In this document: positions 1-7,962 of the stretch, piece after piece | How the letters are laid out: each line of letters begins with the position of its first letter | Position numbering within the stretch: the stretch's first letter is position 1 | NCBI GenBank assembly: GCA_028868515.1 | Contig: JAGWUI010000022.1 | Coordinates: 1-43,462 of the forward strand | From: Gammaproteobacteria bacterium | GTDB taxonomy: Bacteria > Pseudomonadota > Gammaproteobacteria > Pseudomonadales > Moraxellaceae | Direction of reading: 5' to 3' | DNA length: 43,462 nt | Notes under the pieces: model-generated | Told to the model about the DNA's origin: nothing | What the model saw: only the letters and a program-made list of their open reading frames with translations | Database searches by the model: none | Made by a program: the position numbers and the translations under genes

Positions 1-498
1 AGCTTCAAGCCATAACAATCGTGTATTAGGCTTAATCAAAGTATGAAGCAGGTTTGGTTGAAGCGGATCATAAACACATAAAGTCACGCCAAAACGACCA
101 AGAATATGAGTCAGCATTTCCAGATTTGGTCCATAGACATTATGCGGAATCAGAACCTCATCACCTTGATTCAACAGCGTCAAATTAATCAATCCGATCG
201 CCGCCAAGCCACTAGGTGCAAGCAAACAGTGCAAACCACCTTCCAAAGTCGCAATTCGCTCTTGTAACGTAAATGTTGTCGGTGTGCCATGCAGTCCATA
301 ACTGTAATGATTACCCAGTCGCCAATTACGCGTATGCATTGAAGCCACATCAGGGAAAATCACCGTCGATGCTTTATGAATCGCAGGTTGTACCGCATCA
401 AAGCCTTCAGGTGCTTCATACGCATGATGAATCAGATTGGTCATTTGACCGTGCGGTTTGACTGTGGATTGGGTTGTTTGCTTGACTGGCTTAGGCAT
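1..498 (-). CDS. metC: Cystathionine beta-lyase, N-terminal part (cut by left window edge)
   Basis: The minus-strand frame opens with ATG at 496-498 and stays open for 166 codons to the window edge, so only the N-terminal part is present. The protein resembles the Cys/Met-metabolism PLP enzymes: an early substrate-loop segment (NHYSYGLHGTPTTFTLQERI), then GGLHCLLAPSGLAAI, then DEVLIPHNVYGPN. These match the start of the fold-type I domain of MetC, which cleaves cystathionine to homocysteine, pyruvate and ammonia in methionine synthesis. The PLP-binding lysine and the substrate-specific C-terminal half lie outside the window, so other family members such as cystathionine gamma-synthase or O-succinylhomoserine sulfhydrylase cannot be fully excluded. 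A run of about 20 polar residues precedes the conserved part. Confidence 0.8.
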   Translation of the reverse strand, partial: MPKPVKQTTQSTVKPHGQMTNLIHHAYEAPEGFDAVQPAIHKASTVIFPDVASMHTRNWRLGNHYSYGLHGTPTTFTLQERIATLEGGLHCLLAPSGLAAIGLINLTLLNQGDEVLIPHNVYGPNLEMLTHILGRFGVTLCVYDPLQPNLLHTLIKPNTRLLWLEA

Positions 499-624
499 CT
501 TTTTGTTGTTCTCGGCGTAAATACGACATTTGAGACGATGATTCGGGTTAAGTATTAAAAATATTCTTTTAAAGTCCTTTCTTTCAAGTCATAAGTACCT
601 ACACATCTTATTAAAGCTTACTTG

Positions 625-736
625 TCGTATGCCTAAAATCCCTCCCTTGCGCAGCAGTGCTGCTCACCCATTTCTAAAGGGAGGAATATTCCCCTCTTAG
701 AGAAAGAGTTGTTAGGGGAGATTTGAAAGCATACGA
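625..736. repeat. MITE-like inverted-repeat element between metC and gcvH
   Basis: A 112-bp intergenic element is bounded by the perfect 8-bp inverted repeat TCGTATGC / GCATACGA. The complementarity continues inward imperfectly (TAAAATCCCTCCC against GGGGAGATTTGAAA). Inside it a second hairpin pairs CCTCCCTT (641-648) with AAGGGAGG (678-685). There is no coding capacity. No clear target-site duplication flanks it and no second copy is seen in this window, so its classification as a mobile palindromic repeat is inference from structure. Confidence 0.5.
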
Positions 737-790
737 TAAACCATAACATTCAAACTTGTGTAGAGACCCACTTCGGGGAAGGAGATAAAA

Positions 791-1168
791 CTACTCAATC
801 GAATGTTCGTAATCTTCGGCAGATAACAACTCATTCAAATCTGCAACTGCAACAGGTTTGATTTTATAAATCCAACCATCGCCATAAGGATCGGTATTGA
901 CCAAATCAGGATCTTCTTCAAGTAAAGCATTCACTTCGACGATTTCACCATCAACTGGAACAAAAATATCTGATGCCGTTTTGACAGACTCAACAAAACC
1001 TGCGGTATCACCAGCCATCAGATGCTGACCTACATCAGGAGCTTCCACGTAGACCAAATCACCCAACGCATCTTGTGCATGATCTGTAATGCCCGTCACG
1101 ACAATATCACCTTCCAAACGTACCCATGAATGGTTTTTGGTGTAGTGCAAATCGCTTGGATGATTCAT
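791..1168 (-). CDS. gcvH: Glycine cleavage system H protein
   Basis: A 125-residue lipoyl carrier protein that shuttles the aminomethyl group between the P, T and L proteins of the cytoplasmic glycine cleavage complex. The lipoylation site is Lys63 in the motif ESVKTAS, and the family signatures [15 protein letters not shown] and [11 protein letters not shown] are present. Length matches the family (about 125-130). The frame is open further upstream, but the start at 1168 is preferred because GGAG lies about 8 bases before that ATG and the conserved H-protein sequence begins there; the upstream hydrophobic extension looks like translated leader. No gcvT or gcvP is nearby, so the gene stands apart from the rest of the complex. 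It is divergent from crcB. Confidence 0.93.
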   Translation of the reverse strand: MNHPSDLHYTKNHSWVRLEGDIVVTGITDHAQDALGDLVYVEAPDVGQHLMAGDTAGFVESVKTASDIFVPVDGEIVEVNALLEEDPDLVNTDPYGDGWIYKIKPVAVADLNELLSAEDYEHSIE

Positions 1169-1353
1169 AGGATAACTCCGATAAAATGAATAGCTGTAAA
1201 AAAAAAGCAAAGTCAAAAATAGAAATGCTGAATATGAGATGCGAGTCATTTTACTCATTTGAATCCATGAAAGCATCTACATAGAGTTGAAAACAACAGC
1301 AAAAAAGTAGATTATGCGCAAGCTTACTGACTTAAAAGGATAGGCATATCGAT

Positions 1354-1722
1354 ATGAAATGGTTACTCGTGAGCATGGGTGCAGCACTTGGCGCAATGCT
1401 TCGGCTTTTCTTCGCCCAAACCATGAATGCGATACACCCTGTCATTCCCTATGGCACCTTGATGGCTAACATTTTAGGTGGCTTTTTAATGGGGTTCATC
1501 ATCGCATCCAGCAATCAACTCAGCAACGAAATGCGTTTTTTAATCGCGACAGGTTTTTTGGGCGGCTTGACGACTTTCTCTACATTTTCCGCAGAAAGTT
1601 TTACTCTGCTCAATAATGGCCGGATTGGATTTGCATTTGTATTAATTGGCGTCCATGTCGTTGGTTCAATTGCAGCAACTGCTGTGGGATTTTGGCTAGT
1701 CAATGCATTAAGATCAGCTTAA
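1354..1722 (+). CDS. crcB: Fluoride ion channel CrcB/Fluc
   Basis: A 122-residue protein with four hydrophobic segments, the size and layout of the dual-topology Fluc fluoride channel, which exports fluoride passively across the inner membrane as a dimer. Diagnostic residues seen are Arg17 in GAALGAMLR, Asn39 in YGTLMANILGG and the TTFSTF motif (72-77) that lines the fluoride path. The start at 1354 has AAAGGA about 10 bases upstream. The 77 bases separating it from the other strand's leader show no fluoride riboswitch that I can recognise. It is a single gene, divergent from gcvH, with the Bcr/CflA exporter following after about 137 bases. Confidence 0.92.
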   Translation: MKWLLVSMGAALGAMLRLFFAQTMNAIHPVIPYGTLMANILGGFLMGFIIASSNQLSNEMRFLIATGFLGGLTTFSTFSAESFTLLNNGRIGFAFVLIGVHVVGSIAATAVGFWLVNALRSA

Positions 1723-1859
1723 TACACTCTTTCCAATTACATCAAATCTTTATAAATCAATTTTTTAGAGATGATCTTGGCAATAAACCGCCTAGTCAAA
1801 TTTGTGCCACACCATCGATATATTGATAAGATCTCACTTTCTTTCATCTATCGTCTCTA

Positions 1860-3095
1860 ATGTCAGATCTCACATCTTCATCACAATCTCCTGAAAATCG
1901 CCAATCCTATCGTTTTGCATGGATTGCCATGCTCGGCGCACTCACAGCACTTGGGCCACTATCGATAGACATGTATCTATCAGCATTGCCAAGTATCGCT
2001 CAGGAGTTTGGTATTTCGACGATAGATGTCGCAACAACTTTGCCAGCATACTTTTGTGGACTCGCATTAGGGCAGCTTATTTATGGCCCGATCAGTGATC
2101 GCTTTGGACGTAAACCACCGCTTTACTTTGGTTTAGTATTATTCTGCATCGCATCTATCGCATGTATGTTTGCCACACAACTCGAATTGTTGTTGATCGC
2201 GCGCGTCACGCAAGCACTCGGTGGTTGTGTGGGAATGGTTATTGTCCGAGCCACGATTCGCGACTGTTTATCACCCACACAATCCGCGAAAGCATTTTCC
2301 AGCATGGTACTCATCATGGGCATTGCGCCCATTCTTGCGCCATTATTTGGTGGCTGGTTATTAACGCATTTAGGTTGGCATAGCATTTTTGCCGCATTAG
2401 CTATTTTTAGCACGGCATGCTTAGTCATGATTCATTTCGGATTTTCAGAAACACTCACCATCGAAAGCAGACGACCATTAGCGCTGAAAAATGTATTCAT
2501 CACTTATGGATTATTACTCAAAGATTCTAGCTTCCGCACGCCTGCCCTTGCTGGAGCTTTCTCCTACGCATCCATGTTTGCTTATATTGGCGCTGCATCC
2601 GCGATTTTAATGGATCACTTCGGAGTCAGCGCACAGCATTTTGGCGTGTATTTTGGAATCAATGCCTTAGGCGTGATCGGCATGTCACAAGTCAATGGTC
2701 GCCTTGTGGGACGTTTCCATATCTTACAACTGCTTAAAACAGGGTCATTATTACAAGTCATCAGCGGGATTTGGATATTATTCTTAGCACTGACTGGACA
2801 AGATACGCTCATCAGTGTCATGGTCGGACTGTTTGGCGTTGTGGCAGGGATTGGATTAACAGGTGCAAACAGCAATGCCTTAGCGCTTGCCCAACAAGGA
2901 AATCGTGCAGGTAGCGCGAGTGCATTACAAGGTTCAGTTCAATTCACACTGAGCTTATGCAGTGGACTCGTAGTACATAGTCTGATGTTCAATGTGCTGA
3001 CTAACCTCGCCATCGTGATCGTCAGTTTCACGCTTATCAGTTTTGGACTGATCTTAATGATTTCGGCGCGCAATAAGCGTTTAGCGATGTTGTAA
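1860..3095 (+). CDS. Bcr/CflA family multidrug efflux MFS transporter
   Basis: A 411-residue major facilitator protein with twelve predicted membrane segments. The N-terminus holds the drug:H+ antiporter signature LGPLSIDMYLSALP (31-44), typical of the Bcr/CflA subfamily. MFS motif A, GPISDRFGRKP (76-86), lies in the loop between helices 2 and 3, and a proton-coupling Arg lies in RVTQALGG. Members export bicyclomycin, chloramphenicol, sulfonamides or amino acids such as cysteine; the substrate cannot be read from sequence. No strong ribosome binding site precedes the ATG, but it is the only start that keeps the full first helix. The gene is monocistronic, followed by a palindromic repeat. Confidence 0.88.
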   Translation: MSDLTSSSQSPENRQSYRFAWIAMLGALTALGPLSIDMYLSALPSIAQEFGISTIDVATTLPAYFCGLALGQLIYGPISDRFGRKPPLYFGLVLFCIASIACMFATQLELLLIARVTQALGGCVGMVIVRATIRDCLSPTQSAKAFSSMVLIMGIAPILAPLFGGWLLTHLGWHSIFAALAIFSTACLVMIHFGFSETLTIESRRPLALKNVFITYGLLLKDSSFRTPALAGAFSYASMFAYIGAASAILMDHFGVSAQHFGVYFGINALGVIGMSQVNGRLVGRFHILQLLKTGSLLQVISGIWILFLALTGQDTLISVMVGLFGVVAGIGLTGANSNALALAQQGNRAGSASALQGSVQFTLSLCSGLVVHSLMFNVLTNLAIVIVSFTLISFGLILMISARNKRLAML

Positions 3096-3153
3096 TAATA
3101 TTCTGATCAATAACTGCATTGCTCTTTTTAACAAAACTCTTAAACCGTAAGAA

Positions 3154-3209
3154 CACTGAGCCTGTCGAAGTGTGTTTTTGTATCGCCGCACATTTCGACA
3201 GGCTCAATG
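3154..3209. repeat. REP-like palindrome (copy 1)
   Basis: Two 21-base arms at 3154-3174 and 3189-3209 are complementary except at two positions and enclose a 14-base loop. The core TGTCGAAGTG / TTTCGACAGGCTCA recurs at 42884-42940 and, in weaker form, at 23667-23843 and 29286-29360. It lies between the stops of two convergent genes, so it may also act as a transcript 3' end. Confidence 0.75.
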
Positions 3210-3237
3210 AGCTATGCTTGTGACGTTGAAATCAAAG

Positions 3238-3720
3238 TTAGATCACCACTGCAACGATTGGCCACAACCGCTTCACAGTACCCACCAATAAAACCAATGT
3301 CCCACCAACTTCTGCGGCGATCAGAGACCACATAAATCCAGAAATCAATATATTCGGCAAAGTTTTATTGCCCAATTTATGCGGACGTGCCAATTGATTC
3401 TGAGTATCACGCAGCGCACCGTGAATCACATAAGTACCAATCGCCAAAGAAAAATAAACCAGATTTGCGAGAACCGCCCAAAAGTTTACCATCGATGACC
3501 ACACAGAAAACCCAGCTAAAACAGCAAGCACAAGCGCACTGAATGAGTACATCAGAGATGCACGATGAGTGATATCAACGTAATACGGTGCGCGAGATTT
3601 CTCGCTCGTCATGATTGCGGTATATTTCCAGACACCTGTCAATAAACCCACAAGAAGAAGAAAACCTGAACCTAAAATACCTAAACAAACAGCGGCAGAA
3701 ATCGAAAAGAAATCACTCAT
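3238..3720 (-). CDS. Conserved integral membrane protein of unknown function
   Basis: A 160-residue protein with four strongly hydrophobic segments (roughly 5-28, 53-75, 80-100 and 120-150). Between helices 1 and 2 is a polar stretch, WKYTAIMTSEKSRAPYYVDI, followed by HRASLMYSF, which looks like a conserved loop of a bacterial membrane protein family, though I cannot name it. The frame can open at TTG 3738, but the ATG at 3720 is the simpler start. It lies 100 bases downstream of the PAP2 phosphatase on the same strand, so read-through from the Pho-box promoter is possible. No enzymatic motif is seen. Confidence 0.7.
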   Translation of the reverse strand: MSDFFSISAAVCLGILGSGFLLLVGLLTGVWKYTAIMTSEKSRAPYYVDITHRASLMYSFSALVLAVLAGFSVWSSMVNFWAVLANLVYFSLAIGTYVIHGALRDTQNQLARPHKLGNKTLPNILISGFMWSLIAAEVGGTLVLLVGTVKRLWPIVAVVI

Positions 3721-3820
3721 AACAGACAAACTTAACAATCTAAATTGTCAGCATAGTACCATGAGTATGACATTGCGTCATTTCGATACAAATCAATCTA
3801 ATATTGATTAGATCAACCTT

Positions 3821-4369
3821 TTATACATGAATACACAATGATACGCCCGCCAACAGCGCACCAATCGACGCACCAACTATGACATCCGTTGGATAATGCA
3901 AGCCCAGAACCACACGCGAAGCAGCAACCAAAAGCATAAACGGAATCAGCACAGGCAATAACAATGGAAAACTGACACCGAGCATGATGGTAAACAATAC
4001 CGCATGCAGCGTATGACCTGATGGAAAACTAAAATGATCCAAAGGACGCTCGCCGAGCATAATCGCTTGATGGACTTGATAAGGTCTTGGGCGTAACGTC
4101 TTCTTTTTAAGCAGCTTATAAATTGCAAGACCGAGCAAACTGGTCAAAGAAATTTGAATCAACTGTGGTAATACAGCCATACCCTGCCAAGCCCAAACAA
4201 ACAATATCATCCCATACCAAAACCAGCCATCACCCATGCGACTAATCATTTTAAACAAACGCGCCACTGCTAAACGTGTTGAATAACGATTCAAACGTAA
4301 ACACCAATATGTATCCCAACCTTGCAATTGATCTTGCATCTGTAGCATTTTTAATTGAAATTTACTCAT
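3821..4369 (-). CDS. PAP2-family membrane phosphatase
   Basis: A 182-residue membrane protein with all three parts of the PAP2 phosphatase active site: KKKTLRPRP (88-96), FPSGHT (115-120, catalytic His119) and SRVVLGLHYPTD (151-162, nucleophilic His158). Such enzymes dephosphorylate phosphatidic acid, phosphatidylglycerophosphate or undecaprenyl pyrophosphate at the membrane. Its ATG overlaps the stop of the upstream glycosyltransferase by 4 bases, so the two are translationally coupled. A phosphatase producing diacylglycerol beside a transferase that could glycosylate diacylglycerol is a coherent pair, but this substrate assignment is inference; undecaprenyl pyrophosphate remains an alternative. 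Confidence 0.85.
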   Translation of the reverse strand: MSKFQLKMLQMQDQLQGWDTYWCLRLNRYSTRLAVARLFKMISRMGDGWFWYGMILFVWAWQGMAVLPQLIQISLTSLLGLAIYKLLKKKTLRPRPYQVHQAIMLGERPLDHFSFPSGHTLHAVLFTIMLGVSFPLLLPVLIPFMLLVAASRVVLGLHYPTDVIVGASIGALLAGVSLCIHV

Positions 4370-5757
4370 TCTTTGATCTCCTCTTTGTCGGCGGCAAGCC
4401 CAGCGCTTGCAACCTCACTCAATTGTTTTTGTTGTATCACTTGCTCCAGCACTTGTTCAAACTGAACAACCGCATGCTGCCAGCCCATTTGTTGTACGCG
4501 TTGACTTGCGCGTTTTCCCATGTCTTGTAGTTCGATTTGTTTCGGCAATCCAGCCGTTAATTGCTTAAAGTGCCATTCATCCTTGAGTGGACACAACCAT
4601 CCCGATTTTCCAGAATCAACCAACTGACCAGCTGCGGCATCGTTGAATGCTAAAACTGGAAGACCACTTGCCATCGCCTCTGGTACGACATTTCCAAACG
4701 TTTCTACCTGACTTGCAAAGACAAATACATCTGCACTAGCATAATACTGACTTAACTCATTGCCTGTGCGCATACCCGCAAAAATCACATCTGATCCCAG
4801 CTTTTCGAGTCTTTGACGCTCTGGGCCGTCACCCACCAGAACTAATCGAACCGCACGGAAGGATTGCTCAATTTGCAGCTCACGAAATGCTGCAATCACA
4901 AGATCAATATTTTTTTCAGGAGATAGGCGTCCAACATAGAGTAATACTGTCGTCTGCTCGCCTGCTCCCCAAGATTTGCGTAATTCTTGGCTGCGATGCT
5001 GAGGACTAAATCGTTGAATATCGACACCGCGTGTCACGACCTTGAGTCGATCAATGCCCATCGATTCGAGCTGCTGAACTGTTTTTTCACTCGGAACGCA
5101 GGTCACATCAGTACGATTATGAAAATAGCGTAGATAGGAAATAATTGGTGCGAGTAAAAAACTCAAACCAAAGTAAGTGCTAAACTCATGAAATGGTGAA
5201 TGAAAACCACTACTCACTGGAATCCCTAGTTTTCTGGCTGCATAGAGCGCCGCCAATCCCAATGGACCCTCGGTGACGATATGCACCACATCAGGCTGAG
5301 TTTGTTTAAAAAACTCCTTCAGTCTGGCGTATGCTGGCGCACCAAACTGAAGTGTGTTGTAGCGAGGAATCGCAAAACCTTTCACAAGCATTGTTTGTTC
5401 TGCTAGTGAATCATCCGATGCCAAACTTTGAGCAGGGCGAACGAGGAAAAGCGTATTTCCATTTGCTTTTAAACCTTTCGCCAACTGATAGATGGAATGA
5501 GCCACGCCATTGATTTCTGGCGGCCATGTTTCGGTGATTAGTGCGATACGACGGTTTGGTGTTTGGATGTTTGGCGTTACATTTTGATTATATTTATAAT
5601 TAAATAGTGATGATTGTTCTGGTGCTATTTTTATTGGCTCTAGGCTCTCTTTTGCGCCATCATCTTTTACAACAACATCAGGTTGTTTCAAACGTTCTTC
5701 GCGGCTTAAGTCATTAATGACTGCATTCATCGGCTCAAAGACTCTATTCATTTTCAT
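4366..5757 (-). CDS. GT4-family glycosyltransferase, possible diacylglycerol glycosyltransferase (Agt-like)
   Basis: A 463-residue GT-B glycosyltransferase. The N-terminal Rossmann domain starts at RRIALITETWPPEINGVAHS (69-88), followed by GFHSPFHEF near 184-192. The C-terminal domain has YVGRLSPEKN (274-283), VLVGDGPE and the EX7E motif Glu352/Glu360. The pattern fits the GDP-mannose/UDP-sugar dependent subgroup that includes PimB-like enzymes and the phosphate-starvation diacylglycerol glycosyltransferase Agt. Residues 1-68 are a polar, poorly conserved-looking extension, and the start is uncertain: the predicted PhoB-type promoter would begin transcription almost at this ATG, so Met10 (5730) is an alternative. 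It is operonic with the PAP2 gene (4-base overlap). Pho-box repeats at 5780-5819 suggest induction in low phosphate. Confidence 0.82.
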   Translation of the reverse strand: MKMNRVFEPMNAVINDLSREERLKQPDVVVKDDGAKESLEPIKIAPEQSSLFNYKYNQNVTPNIQTPNRRIALITETWPPEINGVAHSIYQLAKGLKANGNTLFLVRPAQSLASDDSLAEQTMLVKGFAIPRYNTLQFGAPAYARLKEFFKQTQPDVVHIVTEGPLGLAALYAARKLGIPVSSGFHSPFHEFSTYFGLSFLLAPIISYLRYFHNRTDVTCVPSEKTVQQLESMGIDRLKVVTRGVDIQRFSPQHRSQELRKSWGAGEQTTVLLYVGRLSPEKNIDLVIAAFRELQIEQSFRAVRLVLVGDGPERQRLEKLGSDVIFAGMRTGNELSQYYASADVFVFASQVETFGNVVPEAMASGLPVLAFNDAAAGQLVDSGKSGWLCPLKDEWHFKQLTAGLPKQIELQDMGKRASQRVQQMGWQHAVVQFEQVLEQVIQQKQLSEVASAGLAADKEEIKE

Positions 5758-5763
5758 AAATAA

Positions 5764-5819
5764 AGCATACGTCTGTGTCTTGACAGTCAGTTGACGATTT
5801 GATGACAGAACAGTGACGG
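5764..5819 (-). promoter_or_regulatory. Tandem Pho-box (PhoB) promoter of the glycosyltransferase/PAP2 operon
   Basis: Read on the minus strand, four 7-bp units follow one another at exact 11-bp spacing: CCGTCAC (5813-5819), CTGTCAT (5802-5808), TCGTCAA (5791-5797) and CTGTCAA (5780-5786), each separated by 4 bases. This is the geometry of PhoB binding sites (consensus CTGTCAT, 7+4 spacing). TATGCT at 5764-5769 lies 10 bases after the last unit, the usual distance from a Pho box to the -10 hexamer in activator-dependent promoters. The assignment is by pattern only. Confidence 0.78.
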
Positions 5820-6137
5820 TTTAATAGGCAGATTTCCTAGTATCTCTCAATCACAGAAATTTCACTAACTGTATAAAGCGTATGTCAAGGAAGCGTAGCG
5901 TGAAGAGTTTGATACGAGTAAATTTATTGTAAATAAGTAATCTATTCAAAGATATGTCTTTCGCTGAAACCAGAACTAATTTGAAAATTAGCTGCATTAC
6001 CACTGGTCTGAAACTTTCATTTTAGTTAATTATTCTTAGATTACTTAGTTGAAATGACATAGTCGTAGTAGTAGTATTTTTTAATCAAAAGAATAATGCC
6101 CTTTATAACAATAAAGTTAAAAATAACTACGGAGAAC
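5820..6137. other. Non-coding region upstream of the SGNH hydrolase
   Basis: About 320 AT-rich bases lie between the Pho-box promoter and the SGNH gene. I find no open frame with a ribosome binding site and no second convincing Pho box facing the plus strand. The Pho array therefore points away from the SGNH gene, although influence at this distance cannot be excluded. Confidence 0.5.
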
Positions 6138-7808
6138 ATGATGAAAATAAAAATCCTTACCTTTGCTATATCTGCCCTACTAGTTCACTCCACTGGATAT
6201 GCCGAAGATCTTTTCGATTTCACCGTAGAAAATAACCTACCCTTATTCAAAAACACTAAAGATGCTATAGCCCTAAAAAAGGTAGCAATGGCAAGTACAA
6301 AATATTTCTCCACTGAGGTCAATACAAATGCGTTAATCGTGGAATCACCTTGGAAGAACCAGTCAAAACTTCCAGAAACTTATTTTAATAAAGATCCATC
6401 ATCATATGATAGAAATTTCATATTCCCTTCTGATCAAGTTATTATTTTAAATACCAATAACTTCCATGAAGGAGACCAATGCCAATGGTCTATTGATGGA
6501 AAAGAAATAAACGAACATGCATGTCAAAATGTACAGCTGTCTATTCCCTTTACAGTTAGAAAACCTACTTACTATGAAGCACAGGCCGATATAAAACTTA
6601 CAATTAACAGCAGTGCTACAAGCACCATAAGTAAAACAATTATCACGAGAGACTATATTATCGCAGGCCTCGGTGACTCATATAGTTCTGGAGAGGGAAC
6701 ACCAGACATTCCAAACAGTAATAAGAAAAAAGTGCAATGGTTTTTTGGCAATGATAAGCGTCGCTGTGATCGCTCCCTACTATCTTGGCCTTCATTAGTT
6801 ACTGCAAGGCTTGCAGCAGGTGACCCAAAAAACTCTTATCGCTTTATTTCAAGAGCATGCTCAGGCGCTTTAATTGAAGATGTAGGAAGTGAATCTACTT
6901 TTGATATAGATGACAAAGGGGTTAAAAAGCATATAAGCAAAAAATGGGGACGAGAAAGAAACACACCATTATCTCAATCTCAAGTGCAAACTTTATCAAA
7001 AGATCTAACCAATTTAGATATGAAAAGAGAACCGTCGCTAATATTATTGTCTGCAGGAGGAAATGATGCACACTTTGGAGAGATTATTAGAAAAGCCGCT
7101 ACACGCAATGTAACTATTAAAACAAAAAAAGGACTGGATCTAAAACCCAATATAAAATCAAATCTTGCATCAGAAAAGAAGTTTATATCAGCCGCACTTC
7201 CGTCAATGGCGATAGATATTACGAAATCATTCCCTAATTCAAAAATAATTCAAGCTATTTATCCCGATCCCTTACATCGTGATTATGACCACTATTGTAT
7301 TGGGGGGGTAAAGGTGAAAGGGAATACAACGAGGTATTTTGCAAGTAAAGCTTTACGAATAAAATACTATCATACAGTTGTTATTCCATTTTTTCAGATA
7401 CCAAATCGTCAACAGAATCCTATTTACAGCGACTTTATAGTGCCCCTGACAGGTTCTACCAGGGAGCCGCCGTATGCTGATGAAAGCAGTATAGGAATGA
7501 GACAATGGTCTAACCAAATTGCTGCAAAAAATCCAAACTGGAATGTCTTAGTAACAAGGAAGAATCACGGCGGAAGTGGCGATAGTCCGTATGATACATA
7601 TTTTGTGCATGGATATTGTGTTCCATTGGAGATAAATACAGATGGAACACCAATTAGCAGTTACGCTGGACCATGGATTAACAACGTCAATGACTCTTGG
7701 AGTAACCAACACTCTTTATATGGTGTGGTACATCCAAATATTTATGGACAACTCTATTTTGTTTACAGAGTTTTCAAAGACTTTGACCTCTCTAAACTAA
7801 TTCAATGA
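6138..7808 (+). CDS. Secreted SGNH/GDSL-family hydrolase
   Basis: A 556-residue exported protein. GGAG four bases before ATG 6138 fixes the start (or Met2 at 6141); the frame is open further upstream without support. Residues 2-22 form a Sec signal peptide ending GYA. A non-catalytic N-terminal region of about 170 residues precedes the SGNH core: block I GLGDSYSSGEG with nucleophile Ser181, block III GGND with Asn309, and block V VVHPN with His532. The spacing is long for the family, implying large insertions. Members are esterases, lipases or phospholipases; the substrate is unknown. The gene is visibly more AT-rich than its neighbours, with many AAA/AAT/ATA codons, which suggests horizontal acquisition. 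It is divergent from the Pho-controlled glycosyltransferase operon. Confidence 0.8.
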   Translation: MMKIKILTFAISALLVHSTGYAEDLFDFTVENNLPLFKNTKDAIALKKVAMASTKYFSTEVNTNALIVESPWKNQSKLPETYFNKDPSSYDRNFIFPSDQVIILNTNNFHEGDQCQWSIDGKEINEHACQNVQLSIPFTVRKPTYYEAQADIKLTINSSATSTISKTIITRDYIIAGLGDSYSSGEGTPDIPNSNKKKVQWFFGNDKRRCDRSLLSWPSLVTARLAAGDPKNSYRFISRACSGALIEDVGSESTFDIDDKGVKKHISKKWGRERNTPLSQSQVQTLSKDLTNLDMKREPSLILLSAGGNDAHFGEIIRKAATRNVTIKTKKGLDLKPNIKSNLASEKKFISAALPSMAIDITKSFPNSKIIQAIYPDPLHRDYDHYCIGGVKVKGNTTRYFASKALRIKYYHTVVIPFFQIPNRQQNPIYSDFIVPLTGSTREPPYADESSIGMRQWSNQIAAKNPNWNVLVTRKNHGGSGDSPYDTYFVHGYCVPLEINTDGTPISSYAGPWINNVNDSWSNQHSLYGVVHPNIYGQLYFVYRVFKDFDLSKLIQ

Positions 7809-7840
7809 AAAAACTACTTTCTTGAAGCCAAAGCTTACAC

Positions 7841-7866
7841 GCGCCCAGTTTTTTAAATAAGGGCGC
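7841..7866. terminator. Possible stem-loop after the SGNH gene
   Basis: GCGCCC (7841-7846) pairs with GGGCGC (7861-7866) around an A/T loop. There is no U-tract directly after the stem, so it is only a weak terminator candidate. Confidence 0.35.
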
Positions 7867-7962
7867 ACGGCTTACTAATTTTAGTAGAACTCTCTTTTTT
7901 ACTAGATATTAACTATATATGAAATTCATTCGCGCTTATGCATCATATATATAAATCAACTC

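Noticed and set aside
1169..1290. Possible glycine riboswitch before gcvH, and an N-terminal membrane extension of GcvH
   Set aside because: The region is too short for the tandem aptamer and shows no conserved core; a GGAG at the 1168 start makes the extension unlikely.
1277..1353. Possible fluoride riboswitch before crcB
   Set aside because: The short leader has no recognisable crcB-motif pseudoknot elements.
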